Shown: piece by piece, positions 45,337-54,075 of the stretch
Numbering within the stretch: the stretch's first letter is position 1
Layout: the number at the start of each line of letters is the position of its first letter
Source of the DNA: Chitinophaga cymbidii
Lineage (GTDB): Bacteria > Bacteroidota > Bacteroidia > Chitinophagales > Chitinophagaceae
DNA length: 64,000 bases
Direction of reading: 5' to 3'
Assembly: GCF_007992715.1 (NCBI RefSeq)
Contig: NZ_BKAU01000003.1
Span: 62,001-126,000 of the forward strand
Program-made: the position numbers and the translations under genes
Notes under the pieces: model-generated
What the model was told of the DNA's origin: nothing
Database searches by the model: none
Seen by the model: the letters and a program-made list of their open reading frames with translations, nothing else

Positions 45337-46672
45337 AGAAATCGGGCGCCGCTACTTCATCGGTACGCTCACCGCCGCATCCGTTGCGGGTATGATTCCG
45401 CGGGCTTTTTCAGCCCCGCCTTCCCGGCTCGCTGTGTTCGGCGGGCAACCTGTAAGGACCGCCGCCAAAAAGTGGCCGAAGTGGCCGCATGTAGATGAAA
45501 GGATGATCGATGAGGTGGTGAAAACAACCAGAAGCGGCGTCTGGAGCCGGATACAATCGCCCATTAACGGCGCGGTGGCTACTTTCGAGAAACAGTTTGC
45601 CGGCATGATCGGCTCAAAATATTGCATCGGCACCGGTTCCGGCACACAGGCCCTTGCCATATGCGTGGAAGCCATGGGCATCGGTCCCGGTGACGAAGTG
45701 ATCACCTCCCCTTATACGGATTTCGGTACGATCTCCGCGATCCTTACCAGCAGAGCGCTGCCGGTGATGGCGGACCTCGACCCCGCCTCTTACCAGCTCG
45801 ACCCCGCGGATGTGGAACGGAAGATCACGCCTGCTACCAAAGCCATCATGCCGGTGCACATCATGGGATTGCCGGCGGATATGGACAGGATCATGGACAT
45901 CGCGCGCAGGCATCGCCTGAAAGTGATTGAAGATGCCTGCCAGGGCGCATTGGCCAAACACCGCGGCAAATCGCTGGGTACTATTGGCGATCTGGGCTGC
46001 TTCAGCTTCCAGGCCAGCAAATCTATCGCCTGCGGCGAAGGCGGCGCCATCGTGGGTAATGATGAAAGCCTGATCGACGAATGTTATACCGTACACAATC
46101 ACGGCACGAACCGCAAAGGCAAACATGTGACCATTGGCCCGAAGAACCGCATGAACGAATTTGAGGCCGCCATACTGAACGGGCAATTGCCGACTGCCAC
46201 CGAACGTTTCCTGCTGCGGAACAGGAATGCCGCATACCTCTCCTCGAAGCTGAAAGGCTTTGCCGGCCTGATACCGCAGAAACAATATGACGGCACCGAA
46301 AGCGGCGGTTATTACAATTACGCCATGTCGTATAAAAAAGAAGCGTTCAACAACGCCAGCCGCCAGCAATTCCTGAAAGCAGTTGCCGCGGAAGGGATCG
46401 CGCTGAGCCCGTACATCCGGAACGGCCTGCATCACGAAGCATGGATAGACCACATCCTTGCGCTGGATGAATATAAACAGCTGTTCCCCGCCGCAAGGCT
46501 GCAAAAATACCGCGAGGAAGCGCGGCATCTTCCCGGCTGTGACCAGGTGTGCGAGGAGATGGTGGTGCTGCCGGGATCGGGGCCGCTGATCGCCGGTACG
46601 GCGGATATGGATGATGTGATCAACGCCGTGATGAAAGTATATGAAAACAGGGATCAGTTAAAATCGTTATAG
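45326..46672 (+). CDS. DegT/DnrJ/EryC1/StrS aminotransferase with Tat-like signal (copy 2)
   Basis: 448 residues. PLP lysine K232 in 'GCFSFQASKSIACGEGG' and Asp203 in 'VIEDACQGALA' sit at the same positions as in the paralogue at 26294. The early 'GGQPVRTAAKKWPKWPHVDE' is typical of aminocyclitol and amino-sugar aminotransferases (inosose-type). The N-terminus 'EIGRRYFIGTLTAASVAG' has the RR pair and a hydrophobic region fitting Tat export. It follows Gfo/Idh (11-bp overlap); dehydrogenase plus aminotransferase is the classic pair for making or breaking an amino sugar or aminocyclitol through a keto intermediate. Confidence 0.9.
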   Translation: MAGKEIGRRYFIGTLTAASVAGMIPRAFSAPPSRLAVFGGQPVRTAAKKWPKWPHVDERMIDEVVKTTRSGVWSRIQSPINGAVATFEKQFAGMIGSKYCIGTGSGTQALAICVEAMGIGPGDEVITSPYTDFGTISAILTSRALPVMADLDPASYQLDPADVERKITPATKAIMPVHIMGLPADMDRIMDIARRHRLKVIEDACQGALAKHRGKSLGTIGDLGCFSFQASKSIACGEGGAIVGNDESLIDECYTVHNHGTNRKGKHVTIGPKNRMNEFEAAILNGQLPTATERFLLRNRNAAYLSSKLKGFAGLIPQKQYDGTESGGYYNYAMSYKKEAFNNASRQQFLKAVAAEGIALSPYIRNGLHHEAWIDHILALDEYKQLFPAARLQKYREEARHLPGCDQVCEEMVVLPGSGPLIAGTADMDDVINAVMKVYENRDQLKSL

Positions 46673-46721
46673 CGGAGATAAAGTAAAAGATCAGGGAGAT
46701 CGGTTAAATCGTTATAAGTCG
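46652..46721. repeat. imperfect duplication at DegT/ceramidase junction
   Basis: The last codons of the DegT gene (GATCAGTTAAAATCGTTATA) recur 47 bp later as GATCGGTTAAATCGTTATA, just before the next start. Only one base deletion and one change separate them. It looks like a small recent tandem duplication of the gene end. Confidence 0.7.
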
Positions 46722-48113
46722 ATGATGAAATTTATCAATACAAGTTCCGAACGGCTCATCAAAGGCGCTTGCTGTCTGCTTTTGCTGGCAGTGATCTGCT
46801 GCCCGCGCGCATATGCTTACGCCGCACCGGGAGATACGCTGAAAATATCCAGCTTTGATGTGGACGCCACCCCGCCCGTGGGCTCCTGGCTGGTGTACGA
46901 CAAGATGATCAACAGTTGGGACCAGAGCCTGCGTGCAAAAGGAATCGTGCTCACAGGCGCCGGAGATCCTGTTGTGCTGTGTGTGATCGACTGGATCGGC
47001 ATCGCCAATGAAGGATATGATGAATTCTGCAAGGCGCTGGCCGAAGCCGCCGGCACTACGCCGGACCGGGTGGCCCTTCACGCCCTGCATCAGCACGATG
47101 CGCCGGTCTGCGATTTCGGCGCGGAACAATGGCTGAAGAAAGAGGGGATGGACCCGCTGGGCTTTGAAGGCACCTTCGCCCGCGAGGTGATCCGCCGGTT
47201 ACGTGTAGCCGTAAGCGGTTCCCTTAAAAATGCAAAACCCGTTACCCACATTGGCCTCGGACAGGCGGAAGTGCATAACGTCGCTTCCAACCGGCGCATA
47301 GTAGGAGAGAACGGCAAAGTAATCGCCTCCCGGACCTCCGCCACAAAAAGCGCCGAAGTCCGCGAAAAACCCGAGGGCCTCATAGACCCCGTAGTATCAC
47401 TGATCAGCTTCTGGAATAATGATAAACCGGTAGCCGTATTAAGCTACTACGCCACGCACCCGCAAAGCTACTACCGCACAGGCGTAGCCAACCCTGACAT
47501 TCCCGGCGTGGCCCGCTTCTTCCGGCAGCTGGCCGTACCGGACGCGCTGCACCTGCATTTCAACGGCGCCGGCGGAAATATCACCGTTGGTAAATACAAT
47601 GACGGCTCGCATGAAAACCGCTTGCTGCTGGCCGAACGCCTGGCGGATGGCATGCAACGCGCCTGGAAGCAGACAAATAAAGAAAAGATCACCGCCGCGG
47701 ATGTAACATGGCGCACAACGCCGGTCGCGCTGCCGCCCAAAGCCAGCCTCAACGGCCTGGGAGAGCTGCTGCACAAGGAAACCAGCGTATTTGTCGCTAA
47801 TAACGCATCCAAGCTGGTCTGGCTGGAAAGAACAAAAAAAGGAAAGAAGATCAGCCTCAGCTGTCTGGGTATAGGCAAAGCACGGATGGTGCATTTGCCC
47901 GGAGAATGTTTTATTGAATATCAACTGGCCGCCAAAGCGATGCGCCCTGATCTGTTTGTGACCGTGGCGGCCTATGGAGATTATGCGCCGGGGTATATCG
48001 GTACGGCTGCGGCTTATGATGAAGGAGGGTATGAAACCGGGCAGGCGTCTGCTGTAACGGCGGATGCGGAGAAGGTGTTGCTCGGAGCGATGAGGAAGTT
48101 GCTGGCGAGATAA
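46722..48113 (+). CDS. ceramidase-fold zinc amidase (copy 2), secreted
   Basis: 463 residues with a Sec signal (CCLLLLAVICCPRAYAYA). The fold is that of the ceramidase N-terminal domain but more divergent than copy 1: 'LHALHQHDAPVCDF' (zinc His), 'SYYATHPQSYYR' (His), 'HLPGECFIEYQL' (Glu) and 'DYAPGYIGTAAAYDEGGYE' (Tyr). A full C-terminal ceramidase domain is missing. It is 49 bp after the second DegT gene, mirroring the order DegT then ceramidase-like in the 26294-30364 operon. Likely an amide hydrolase for the pathway substrate. Confidence 0.85.
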   Translation: MMKFINTSSERLIKGACCLLLLAVICCPRAYAYAAPGDTLKISSFDVDATPPVGSWLVYDKMINSWDQSLRAKGIVLTGAGDPVVLCVIDWIGIANEGYDEFCKALAEAAGTTPDRVALHALHQHDAPVCDFGAEQWLKKEGMDPLGFEGTFAREVIRRLRVAVSGSLKNAKPVTHIGLGQAEVHNVASNRRIVGENGKVIASRTSATKSAEVREKPEGLIDPVVSLISFWNNDKPVAVLSYYATHPQSYYRTGVANPDIPGVARFFRQLAVPDALHLHFNGAGGNITVGKYNDGSHENRLLLAERLADGMQRAWKQTNKEKITAADVTWRTTPVALPPKASLNGLGELLHKETSVFVANNASKLVWLERTKKGKKISLSCLGIGKARMVHLPGECFIEYQLAAKAMRPDLFVTVAAYGDYAPGYIGTAAAYDEGGYETGQASAVTADAEKVLLGAMRKLLAR

Positions 48114-48318
48114 TCAGGCTGGCGGTATCTGCCCGGCCTGATGTACCGCTGCCGTCAGCAGCAAGTTCGCGACCCGTTTGCCGGGTGGCGGCAACACCCC
48201 CCATTTACCCTATGCCCCACGGTAAACGCCGCGCCCCACCGCCGGCGATACCCGCTCTATTTACCCCTGTAGTACGAGAAAACCCGGAATAGCATCATAA
48301 AAGCTTTTAAGAAGAACC

Positions 48319-48334
48319 TTGGTACGCTAATGAC
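48319..48334 (+). promoter_or_regulatory. possible second, degraded operator (TTGGTACGCTAATGAC)
   Basis: GGTACGCTAATG resembles GGTACGTTAACG at 10 of 12 positions and lies 38 bp before the better copy at 48357. Two spaced sites would suit a looping or cooperative repressor. Could be chance. Confidence 0.4.
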
Positions 48335-48356
48335 AGATTATTGCCTGCACAAATTC

Positions 48357-48372
48357 CGGGTACGTTAACGAA
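48357..48372 (+). promoter_or_regulatory. CGGGTACGTTAACGAA operator element (regulon motif)
   Basis: Full 14-base core match to the shared motif, 39 bp upstream of the SusC start at 48412. The left flank is ACAAATTC instead of the T-run of the other two full copies. The remaining 298-bp gap from 48114 is GC-rich and holds no gene I can support. Confidence 0.8.
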
Positions 48373-48411
48373 CAAGTTTTATTTCCGTAACAAACCAAAA
48401 TTGAATTGCTT

Positions 48412-51400
48412 ATGGCAATCACCGCTTCGCCGGGCACCGGATGGTATTCACTCCCTGCCCGCATGATCTGCAAAGGCCGCCGGCCCTTTATCCTGCTGGC
48501 TTTCCTGCTGCTATGCACCGCTGCCAACGCTACCGGCATCGTTACCAAAGGCACCGCTGCCAACGCTATCGACATCGCTACCAAAGGCACCTTCGACATC
48601 GTTGTAAAAGGCACGGTGACCGGCGAAGGAGGCACACCGCTCCCCGGCGTCACCATCGTGCTGAAAGGAGCAAGCCGCTCCGCCATGACGGACGAAGCCG
48701 GCCGCTTCAGCATCAGCGTACCCGAAAACGGCGTGCTGGTATTCACTTACACCGGCTATGAACGAAAGGAAGTACCCGTAAACGGACAAACGAACCTCAA
48801 CGTCAATCTCGCCCCCTCGGTCACCGCACTGGAAACAGTGGTGGTAACGGCCCTCGGCCTCGAACGGAAGAAAAGAACGCTCACCTACAGCACGCAGGGC
48901 GTCAGCGCCAAAGAGCTGACGGAAGCCCGGGAACTCAACATGGTGAACGCCCTGCAGGGAAAAGTCGCCGGCCTCAACATCAACTCCGGTTCCAGCGGCG
49001 TTGGCTCCCAGGCAAGGGTCACGCTACGCGGTAACCGCTCCATTAGCGGCAACAGCCAGCCGCTGTATGTGATCGACGGCGTGGTGGTGCGTTCCAGTCC
49101 GGCCGACCTCAATACAGACAACATCGCTTCACTGAACGTGCTCAAAGGCGCCAATGCCGCGGCATTGTACGGCAGTGCGGGGCAGAATGGCGTGATCGTC
49201 ATCGAAACGAAAAAAGGAAAGAACGGCCTGCAAGTCAGCCTGAACAGCACTTACATGATCGAAAGCGCCATCCTTTCCACCCCTTATCAATATGAATATG
49301 GCCAGGGCGTTTCCGATAACTATCTCAAAACCTCCGAATCTTCATGGGGCCCGAAGCTGGACGGCCGCATGGTCGATCACTGGTCGCTCGATCCAGCGGA
49401 TGCCAATACGCAATACAGTTTCCTGCCGCAAAGGGACGCACGCGAAAACATCTTCCGCAATGGCCGCAACTCGGCCACCAATCTGTCTGTCAGCGCCGGC
49501 AATGAAAAAGCGCGGACGCTGTTCACCTATACGTATACAGATGGCGCCGGCATTCTTCCGGGCAACGAGCTGACGCGGCATAACGCCGCCCTGCGGATCA
49601 CCAATCAGCTGACCAGCAAGCTGACGCTGGACGTGAAGCTCGATTATATGAAACAGCAGATCGATAACCGGCTGGACGAAGGAGAATCCAGCTTCAACCC
49701 CCTGCGGCAGGTCGCCACCATGCCAGCCAACATCCGGGACCAGGACGTGACGCATTTCGAATATGTAGACCCCGTGCTCGGCGTAACGCGCCAGAACTAC
49801 TGGAACCCCGGCACCGTCACCGGCGCAAACCCTTACTGGACGCTTTACCGCAACCTGCGTTATAACAAGATCGACCGGCTGATGGGAATGGCATCGTTAA
49901 GCTATCAGTTCACCGAAGGCTTCCGGGCCATGATACGCGGCTCTTTCGATATGGAGAACAACGCGCTGGAAGAGAAATCCTATTACGGCACCTACCGCGA
50001 TCCCTCCGGCCGTTACGCCGTGGGCAAAGGCTCCGCCTCACTGGTGAATGGCGATTTCCTGCTGAGCTATACCAAAGCGTTGCATGCCGATTGGTCTTTC
50101 ACCGCCAACGCGGGCGGAGAGATACGGCATATGAAGGACGATGCGCTGAACACCAGCACCGGCGCGGGTATGAGCGTGCCCAATTTCTTCGCGTTGTCCA
50201 ACATCTCACTGGCGCCGGTAGCCACCTACACGCCAGGTGTAGCCATGGAAACACAGTCCCTCTACGCCAACGCGCAGGTCGGCTGGAAGAACGCGCTTTT
50301 CCTTGAGCTGACGGGCAGGAACGATTGGAGCTCTACACTGTCCGCCAACAACCGTTCGTATTTCTATCCGTCGGCGGGCGTCAGCGCATTGCTTTCCGAG
50401 CTCGTGCAGCTGCCAAAAGTATTTTCCTACCTCAAGCTGCGCGGCTCCTGGGCGCAGGTAGGCAATGGCGCTTCCCCCGGCCTGTTGCAGCGGTTTGCGT
50501 CCAGCGTGGCAGGCGGCAATCTCGGGTACCTGCAGCTCGGCACCACGCTGCCCAACAAAGACCTCAAACCTGAAATGACGCGCTCCCTCGAAGCAGGGAT
50601 CGAACTGCGGCTGCTGAACGATCGTATAGGTCTTGACGTTACAGCTTACCGCACGAATACGGACAACCAGATATTCCTGCAGGCGCTGCCCCCCGGCAGC
50701 GGCGCTTCCAGCTTTTACACCAACGGCGGCGATGTGCAGAACCAGGGTGTGGAAGTGATACTTACTACCACGCCTGTACGAAACGGACAATTCATCTGGG
50801 ATTTCAACATCAACTTCGCCCGGAATGTGAACGTCGTGAAGGAGCTGTCCGACGAGATCCCCACGCTGATCGTGGGCGGCGACACCTACATGCGGAATTT
50901 TGTACTGGAAGAAGGCAAGCCCTTCGGCCAGATCTATGGCAAGGGCCTCGCGCGCGACAGCAAGGGCCGCGTGATCGTAGGCGTCAACGGTCTTCCGCAG
51001 ACAACGCCCGGCAAAACCGTGCTGCTCGGCAATGTGAACCCGGACTGGACGGGCGGCATTTCCAGCAATTTCAGCTGGAAGAACTGGAGCGCGGGTTTTG
51101 TGATCAGCCATAAGCAGGGCGGGGACATTGCCTCCTTTACCGACGCGATCCTCTACGGTGAAGGTCTGGTGGAAGAAACGCTGCAAGGCAGGGAAGGCGG
51201 CCTGATATTCGGTAAGAACATTTTTACAGACATCCCGGCTGTGAAAGCGGACGGTTCGGAGAATGACGTACCGGTAAAAGCACAGCAGCTCTGGCAACTG
51301 CTCGGCGGCAGAAATGCGCCGGTCGGGGAGATGTTCGTGCGCTCCGCCACCAACACCCGGCTGCGGGAATTTACACTGGGCTACATGCTGCCCGAAACCC

Positions 51401-51594
51401 TCTTTCAGAGAGGCCCGCTGGCCTCCGTGCAGATCTCCCTCGTAGGCAGGAACCTCTTTTTCTTCCACAGGGCCGCATCCAGCCTGGACCCGGATTATAC
51501 GCAAGGCACCGGCACCGTTTCCGAAGGCTTCCAGTCATTCGCCCTTCCCGCATCGCGTTCATTTGGCGCCAATCTTAAAATCAACTTTAAATAA
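48412..51594 (+). CDS. SusC/RagA TonB-dependent receptor with repeat-expanded N-terminus
   Basis: About 1060 residues. ATG at 48412 is chosen over TTG 48406; another candidate Met lies 17 codons further (MICKGRRPFILLAFLL), which is the true signal region. The plug has 'NMVNALQGKVAGLNI' and 'SLNVLKGANAAALYGSAGQNGV'; the end is 'FGANLKINFK'. Between the signal and the carboxypeptidase-like domain ('VKGTVTGEGGTPLPGVTIVL') there are repeats 'ANATGIVTKGTA', 'ANAIDIATKGTF', 'DIVVKGTV' encoded by a 36-bp tandem repeat. A SusD-like gene follows by 6 bp. Operator upstream, so LacI-type control is likely. Confidence 0.95.
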   Translation: MAITASPGTGWYSLPARMICKGRRPFILLAFLLLCTAANATGIVTKGTAANAIDIATKGTFDIVVKGTVTGEGGTPLPGVTIVLKGASRSAMTDEAGRFSISVPENGVLVFTYTGYERKEVPVNGQTNLNVNLAPSVTALETVVVTALGLERKKRTLTYSTQGVSAKELTEARELNMVNALQGKVAGLNINSGSSGVGSQARVTLRGNRSISGNSQPLYVIDGVVVRSSPADLNTDNIASLNVLKGANAAALYGSAGQNGVIVIETKKGKNGLQVSLNSTYMIESAILSTPYQYEYGQGVSDNYLKTSESSWGPKLDGRMVDHWSLDPADANTQYSFLPQRDARENIFRNGRNSATNLSVSAGNEKARTLFTYTYTDGAGILPGNELTRHNAALRITNQLTSKLTLDVKLDYMKQQIDNRLDEGESSFNPLRQVATMPANIRDQDVTHFEYVDPVLGVTRQNYWNPGTVTGANPYWTLYRNLRYNKIDRLMGMASLSYQFTEGFRAMIRGSFDMENNALEEKSYYGTYRDPSGRYAVGKGSASLVNGDFLLSYTKALHADWSFTANAGGEIRHMKDDALNTSTGAGMSVPNFFALSNISLAPVATYTPGVAMETQSLYANAQVGWKNALFLELTGRNDWSSTLSANNRSYFYPSAGVSALLSELVQLPKVFSYLKLRGSWAQVGNGASPGLLQRFASSVAGGNLGYLQLGTTLPNKDLKPEMTRSLEAGIELRLLNDRIGLDVTAYRTNTDNQIFLQALPPGSGASSFYTNGGDVQNQGVEVILTTTPVRNGQFIWDFNINFARNVNVVKELSDEIPTLIVGGDTYMRNFVLEEGKPFGQIYGKGLARDSKGRVIVGVNGLPQTTPGKTVLLGNVNPDWTGGISSNFSWKNWSAGFVISHKQGGDIASFTDAILYGEGLVEETLQGREGGLIFGKNIFTDIPAVKADGSENDVPVKAQQLWQLLGGRNAPVGEMFVRSATNTRLREFTLGYMLPETLFQRGPLASVQISLVGRNLFFFHRAASSLDPDYTQGTGTVSEGFQSFALPASRSFGANLKINFK
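48515..48614 (+). repeat. 36-bp in-frame tandem repeat in SusC N-terminus
   Basis: Units starting at 48515 and 48551 share GCACCGCTGCCAACGCTAyC and gTwACCAAAG; a third, shorter 24-bp unit follows from 48587. All are in frame, adding about 20 residues before the plug domain. Probably made by slippage. Confidence 0.85.
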
Positions 51595-51600
51595 ATAAAG

Positions 51601-53169
51601 ATGAAAAAGCATTCAATAGCATTCGTATTGCTCCTCTGGGCCGCCGTAGCAGGATGCACGAAAAATTTCGACGAGCTGAATACGCCGGACAACCTGCTTC
51701 CGGAAGACGAGATCACGCCCGCGCTGATCGGGCAGGCATTTGCTTTTTCCCAGTACCATGGCCTCTGCGCCGTGTATGTGGAAGTAGGGCAGAACCTGCA
51801 TGCGGACATATACGCCCAGTATTTTATGAGCGTGCCGGCCACTTTCAGCACAGACCAGTTCGTGCCGAACGGCACCTGGGTAGACCTGTTCTGGAATGAT
51901 TTTTATACTAAAGCCGCTCCGCAACTGTTCCTCACGGAAAAAGTAACCCGCGAGAACAACCTGGACGTAGCCAATGCCATCGCAAAGATCTGGCGGGTGA
52001 TCATCTATGGCCGTATGACGGATTACTTCGGCCCGGTCATCTATTCCCATTTCGGCGAACAGGCGAACACGGTGCCCTATGATTCGCAGGAAGCGATCTA
52101 CAACGATTTCTTCAAAACGCTGGACGAAGCCTCCGCTGTGCTGGCGCAAGACCCCGCCGCCAACGGCTTCGGCGCGCACGACCAGGTGTACGCCGGCAAC
52201 GCGGCAAAGTGGCTCAAGCTGGCTAATTCCCTGCGTTTGCGCTTCGCCATGCGCCTCGCTTATGTGGATGCAGACAAAGCAAGAACAGAAGCGGAAAAAG
52301 CAGTCGCCGCCGGTGTTATACTGGCGAATGAGGACAATGCCAACGTGCTGTCCACCACCAACAGCGTCAACATCCTTTCCCGCATCACTTACCTGATCGA
52401 CTTCCGCGCCAGCGCCACCATGATCAGCGCATTGAAAGGTTATAACGATCCGCGGATGGCGGATTATTTTTCTCCCGCCGTATCCACCGGCGAGTACACC
52501 GGCTTGCGGAATGGCCTGCCCGCATCGGAACGGGGCAGCCAGCTGGCGGACGTGACTTCTTTCGTAGGCACGAAATGGTTGTCGCCGGACAGGAAGGGCA
52601 CGCTTACGCCCAACCGTGTGCTGTCCGCCGCGGAAGTAGCTTTCCTGCGCGCGGAAGGCGCTTTGCGCGGATGGAACATGGGCGGTACAGCGAAGGAACT
52701 GTATGAGCAGGGCATCGCGCTGTCGCTCACAGAGCGGGTGTCCGCAACACCGGAACTGATCATCAACTACCGTAACGGCACCACCACGCCCGCGCCGCTG
52801 CCGGATAAATGGGGCAGTCCCGCCATGAGCGACATCCCTGTTCAATACGACGAAGCCGGCAGTTTTGAAAAGCGGCTCGAGCAGATCATCACGCAAAAAT
52901 GGATCGCCCTGTATCCTGACGGATGGGAAGCCTGGTCTGAGCGGAGAAGGACCGGCTATCCAAGAGGCTACGCCATCATTGCGTCTGAAAGTCCGGATGT
53001 GCCGAGGACCGGCCTGGTGCGCAGGGTGACCTATCCGCCGGTGGAAATATCCACGAACCGGGCGGCCTATGATGCCGCCGTAGGCATGCTGGGCGGCGCG
53101 GACGAGAATTTCACACGGCTCTGGTGGGATAAAAAACCGATATCGGATTATCCGCTGCCTACTGATTGA
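51601..53169 (+). CDS. SusD-like (SusD-like_2 type) outer-membrane lipoprotein
   Basis: 522 residues. Lipoprotein signal with Cys19 (AAVAGC) and 'TKNFDELNTPDNLLPED', the opening of the SusD-like_2 subfamily, in contrast to the RagB-type SusDs elsewhere in the window. 'IWRVIIYGRMTDYFGPVIYS' and 'ANSLRLRFAMRLAYVDADKA' are family core helices, and 'LEQIITQKWIALYPDGWEAW' the C-terminal one. Gap to SusC is 6 bp. It would form the lid of that receptor. Confidence 0.93.
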   Translation: MKKHSIAFVLLLWAAVAGCTKNFDELNTPDNLLPEDEITPALIGQAFAFSQYHGLCAVYVEVGQNLHADIYAQYFMSVPATFSTDQFVPNGTWVDLFWNDFYTKAAPQLFLTEKVTRENNLDVANAIAKIWRVIIYGRMTDYFGPVIYSHFGEQANTVPYDSQEAIYNDFFKTLDEASAVLAQDPAANGFGAHDQVYAGNAAKWLKLANSLRLRFAMRLAYVDADKARTEAEKAVAAGVILANEDNANVLSTTNSVNILSRITYLIDFRASATMISALKGYNDPRMADYFSPAVSTGEYTGLRNGLPASERGSQLADVTSFVGTKWLSPDRKGTLTPNRVLSAAEVAFLRAEGALRGWNMGGTAKELYEQGIALSLTERVSATPELIINYRNGTTTPAPLPDKWGSPAMSDIPVQYDEAGSFEKRLEQIITQKWIALYPDGWEAWSERRRTGYPRGYAIIASESPDVPRTGLVRRVTYPPVEISTNRAAYDAAVGMLGGADENFTRLWWDKKPISDYPLPTD

Positions 53170-53199
53170 TGAGTAGCGCGTTTGCCTTACTTTTGAAGC

Positions 53200-53973
53200 A
53201 TGATCAGAATCCGTTTACTCCGCAACGCCACGCTGCTGGTTGAAATGAGCAATAAACAAATACTGGTGGACCCGCTGCTTGGCGATAAAGACGCTTATGA
53301 CCCGGTGCCCTGGACCAGCAACGGCATCCGCAATCCCCTGACGGAGCTGCCCGTCGGCGAAGAGGAGCTGCAGGAGATCATTGAAGATACGGATGCCGTT
53401 CTCGTTACCCATACCCATAACGATCACTGGGACGAAGCCGCCCGGCGCCTGTTGCCGAAGGACATATTGTTACTCGGACAGGTGGAAGATGAACCGGCGT
53501 TCCTGCGGCAGGGATTTACGGAAGCCACCGGCATTGCAGGCGCTTACCAGTATGAGGAAATTACGTTCACGCGCACGGGCGGGCGGCATGGTACGGGAGA
53601 GATCGGGGCGAAAATGGCGCCGGTGTCCGGCTTTGTGCTGGACAATGATGAATACAAGCTCTACATTGCCGGGGACACGGTCTGGTGTGAAGAAGTAGAG
53701 GAAGCCATCAACATGTATGAACCGGATTTCATCATCCTCAATGCCGGCGCCGCGCAATTCGATATGGGCGATCCCATCACCATGACGGTGGAGGATGTGT
53801 TGAAAGTCTGCGAATCCAGCTACGCTGAAAAGATCATTGTAGTGCACATGGAAGCGGTCAACCACTGTTACCTCAGCAGGGAAGAGCTGCGGCGCGCCAT
53901 CCGGGATGCGGGGCTGGAAGACAGGTGCCTGGTGCCGGAAGATGGAGAAGAGATTGTGTTGGTGCAATCCTAG
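53200..53973 (+). CDS. metallo-beta-lactamase-fold hydrolase
   Basis: 257 residues, cytoplasmic. Metal motif 'VTHTHNDHWDEA' (HxHxDH), further ligands 'IAGDTVWCEE' (Asp) and 'VVHMEAVNH' (His). The family opening 'RNATLLVEMSNKQILVDPLLG' is that of UlaG-like/MBL-fold lactonases and related enzymes. Substrate unknown. It starts 30 bp after the SusD stop, so read-through from that operon is possible; no hairpin separates them. Confidence 0.88.
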   Translation: MIRIRLLRNATLLVEMSNKQILVDPLLGDKDAYDPVPWTSNGIRNPLTELPVGEEELQEIIEDTDAVLVTHTHNDHWDEAARRLLPKDILLLGQVEDEPAFLRQGFTEATGIAGAYQYEEITFTRTGGRHGTGEIGAKMAPVSGFVLDNDEYKLYIAGDTVWCEEVEEAINMYEPDFIILNAGAAQFDMGDPITMTVEDVLKVCESSYAEKIIVVHMEAVNHCYLSREELRRAIRDAGLEDRCLVPEDGEEIVLVQS

Positions 53974-54075
53974 GAAGATGGCGCCCCGGCATTTTTTGTC
54001 TTGATGACGAACAGTTTTTGCCTGAGCAGATGTCTTTAATCAGCGCATGTTTCGTAACTTGATGTAAACTCGCAT

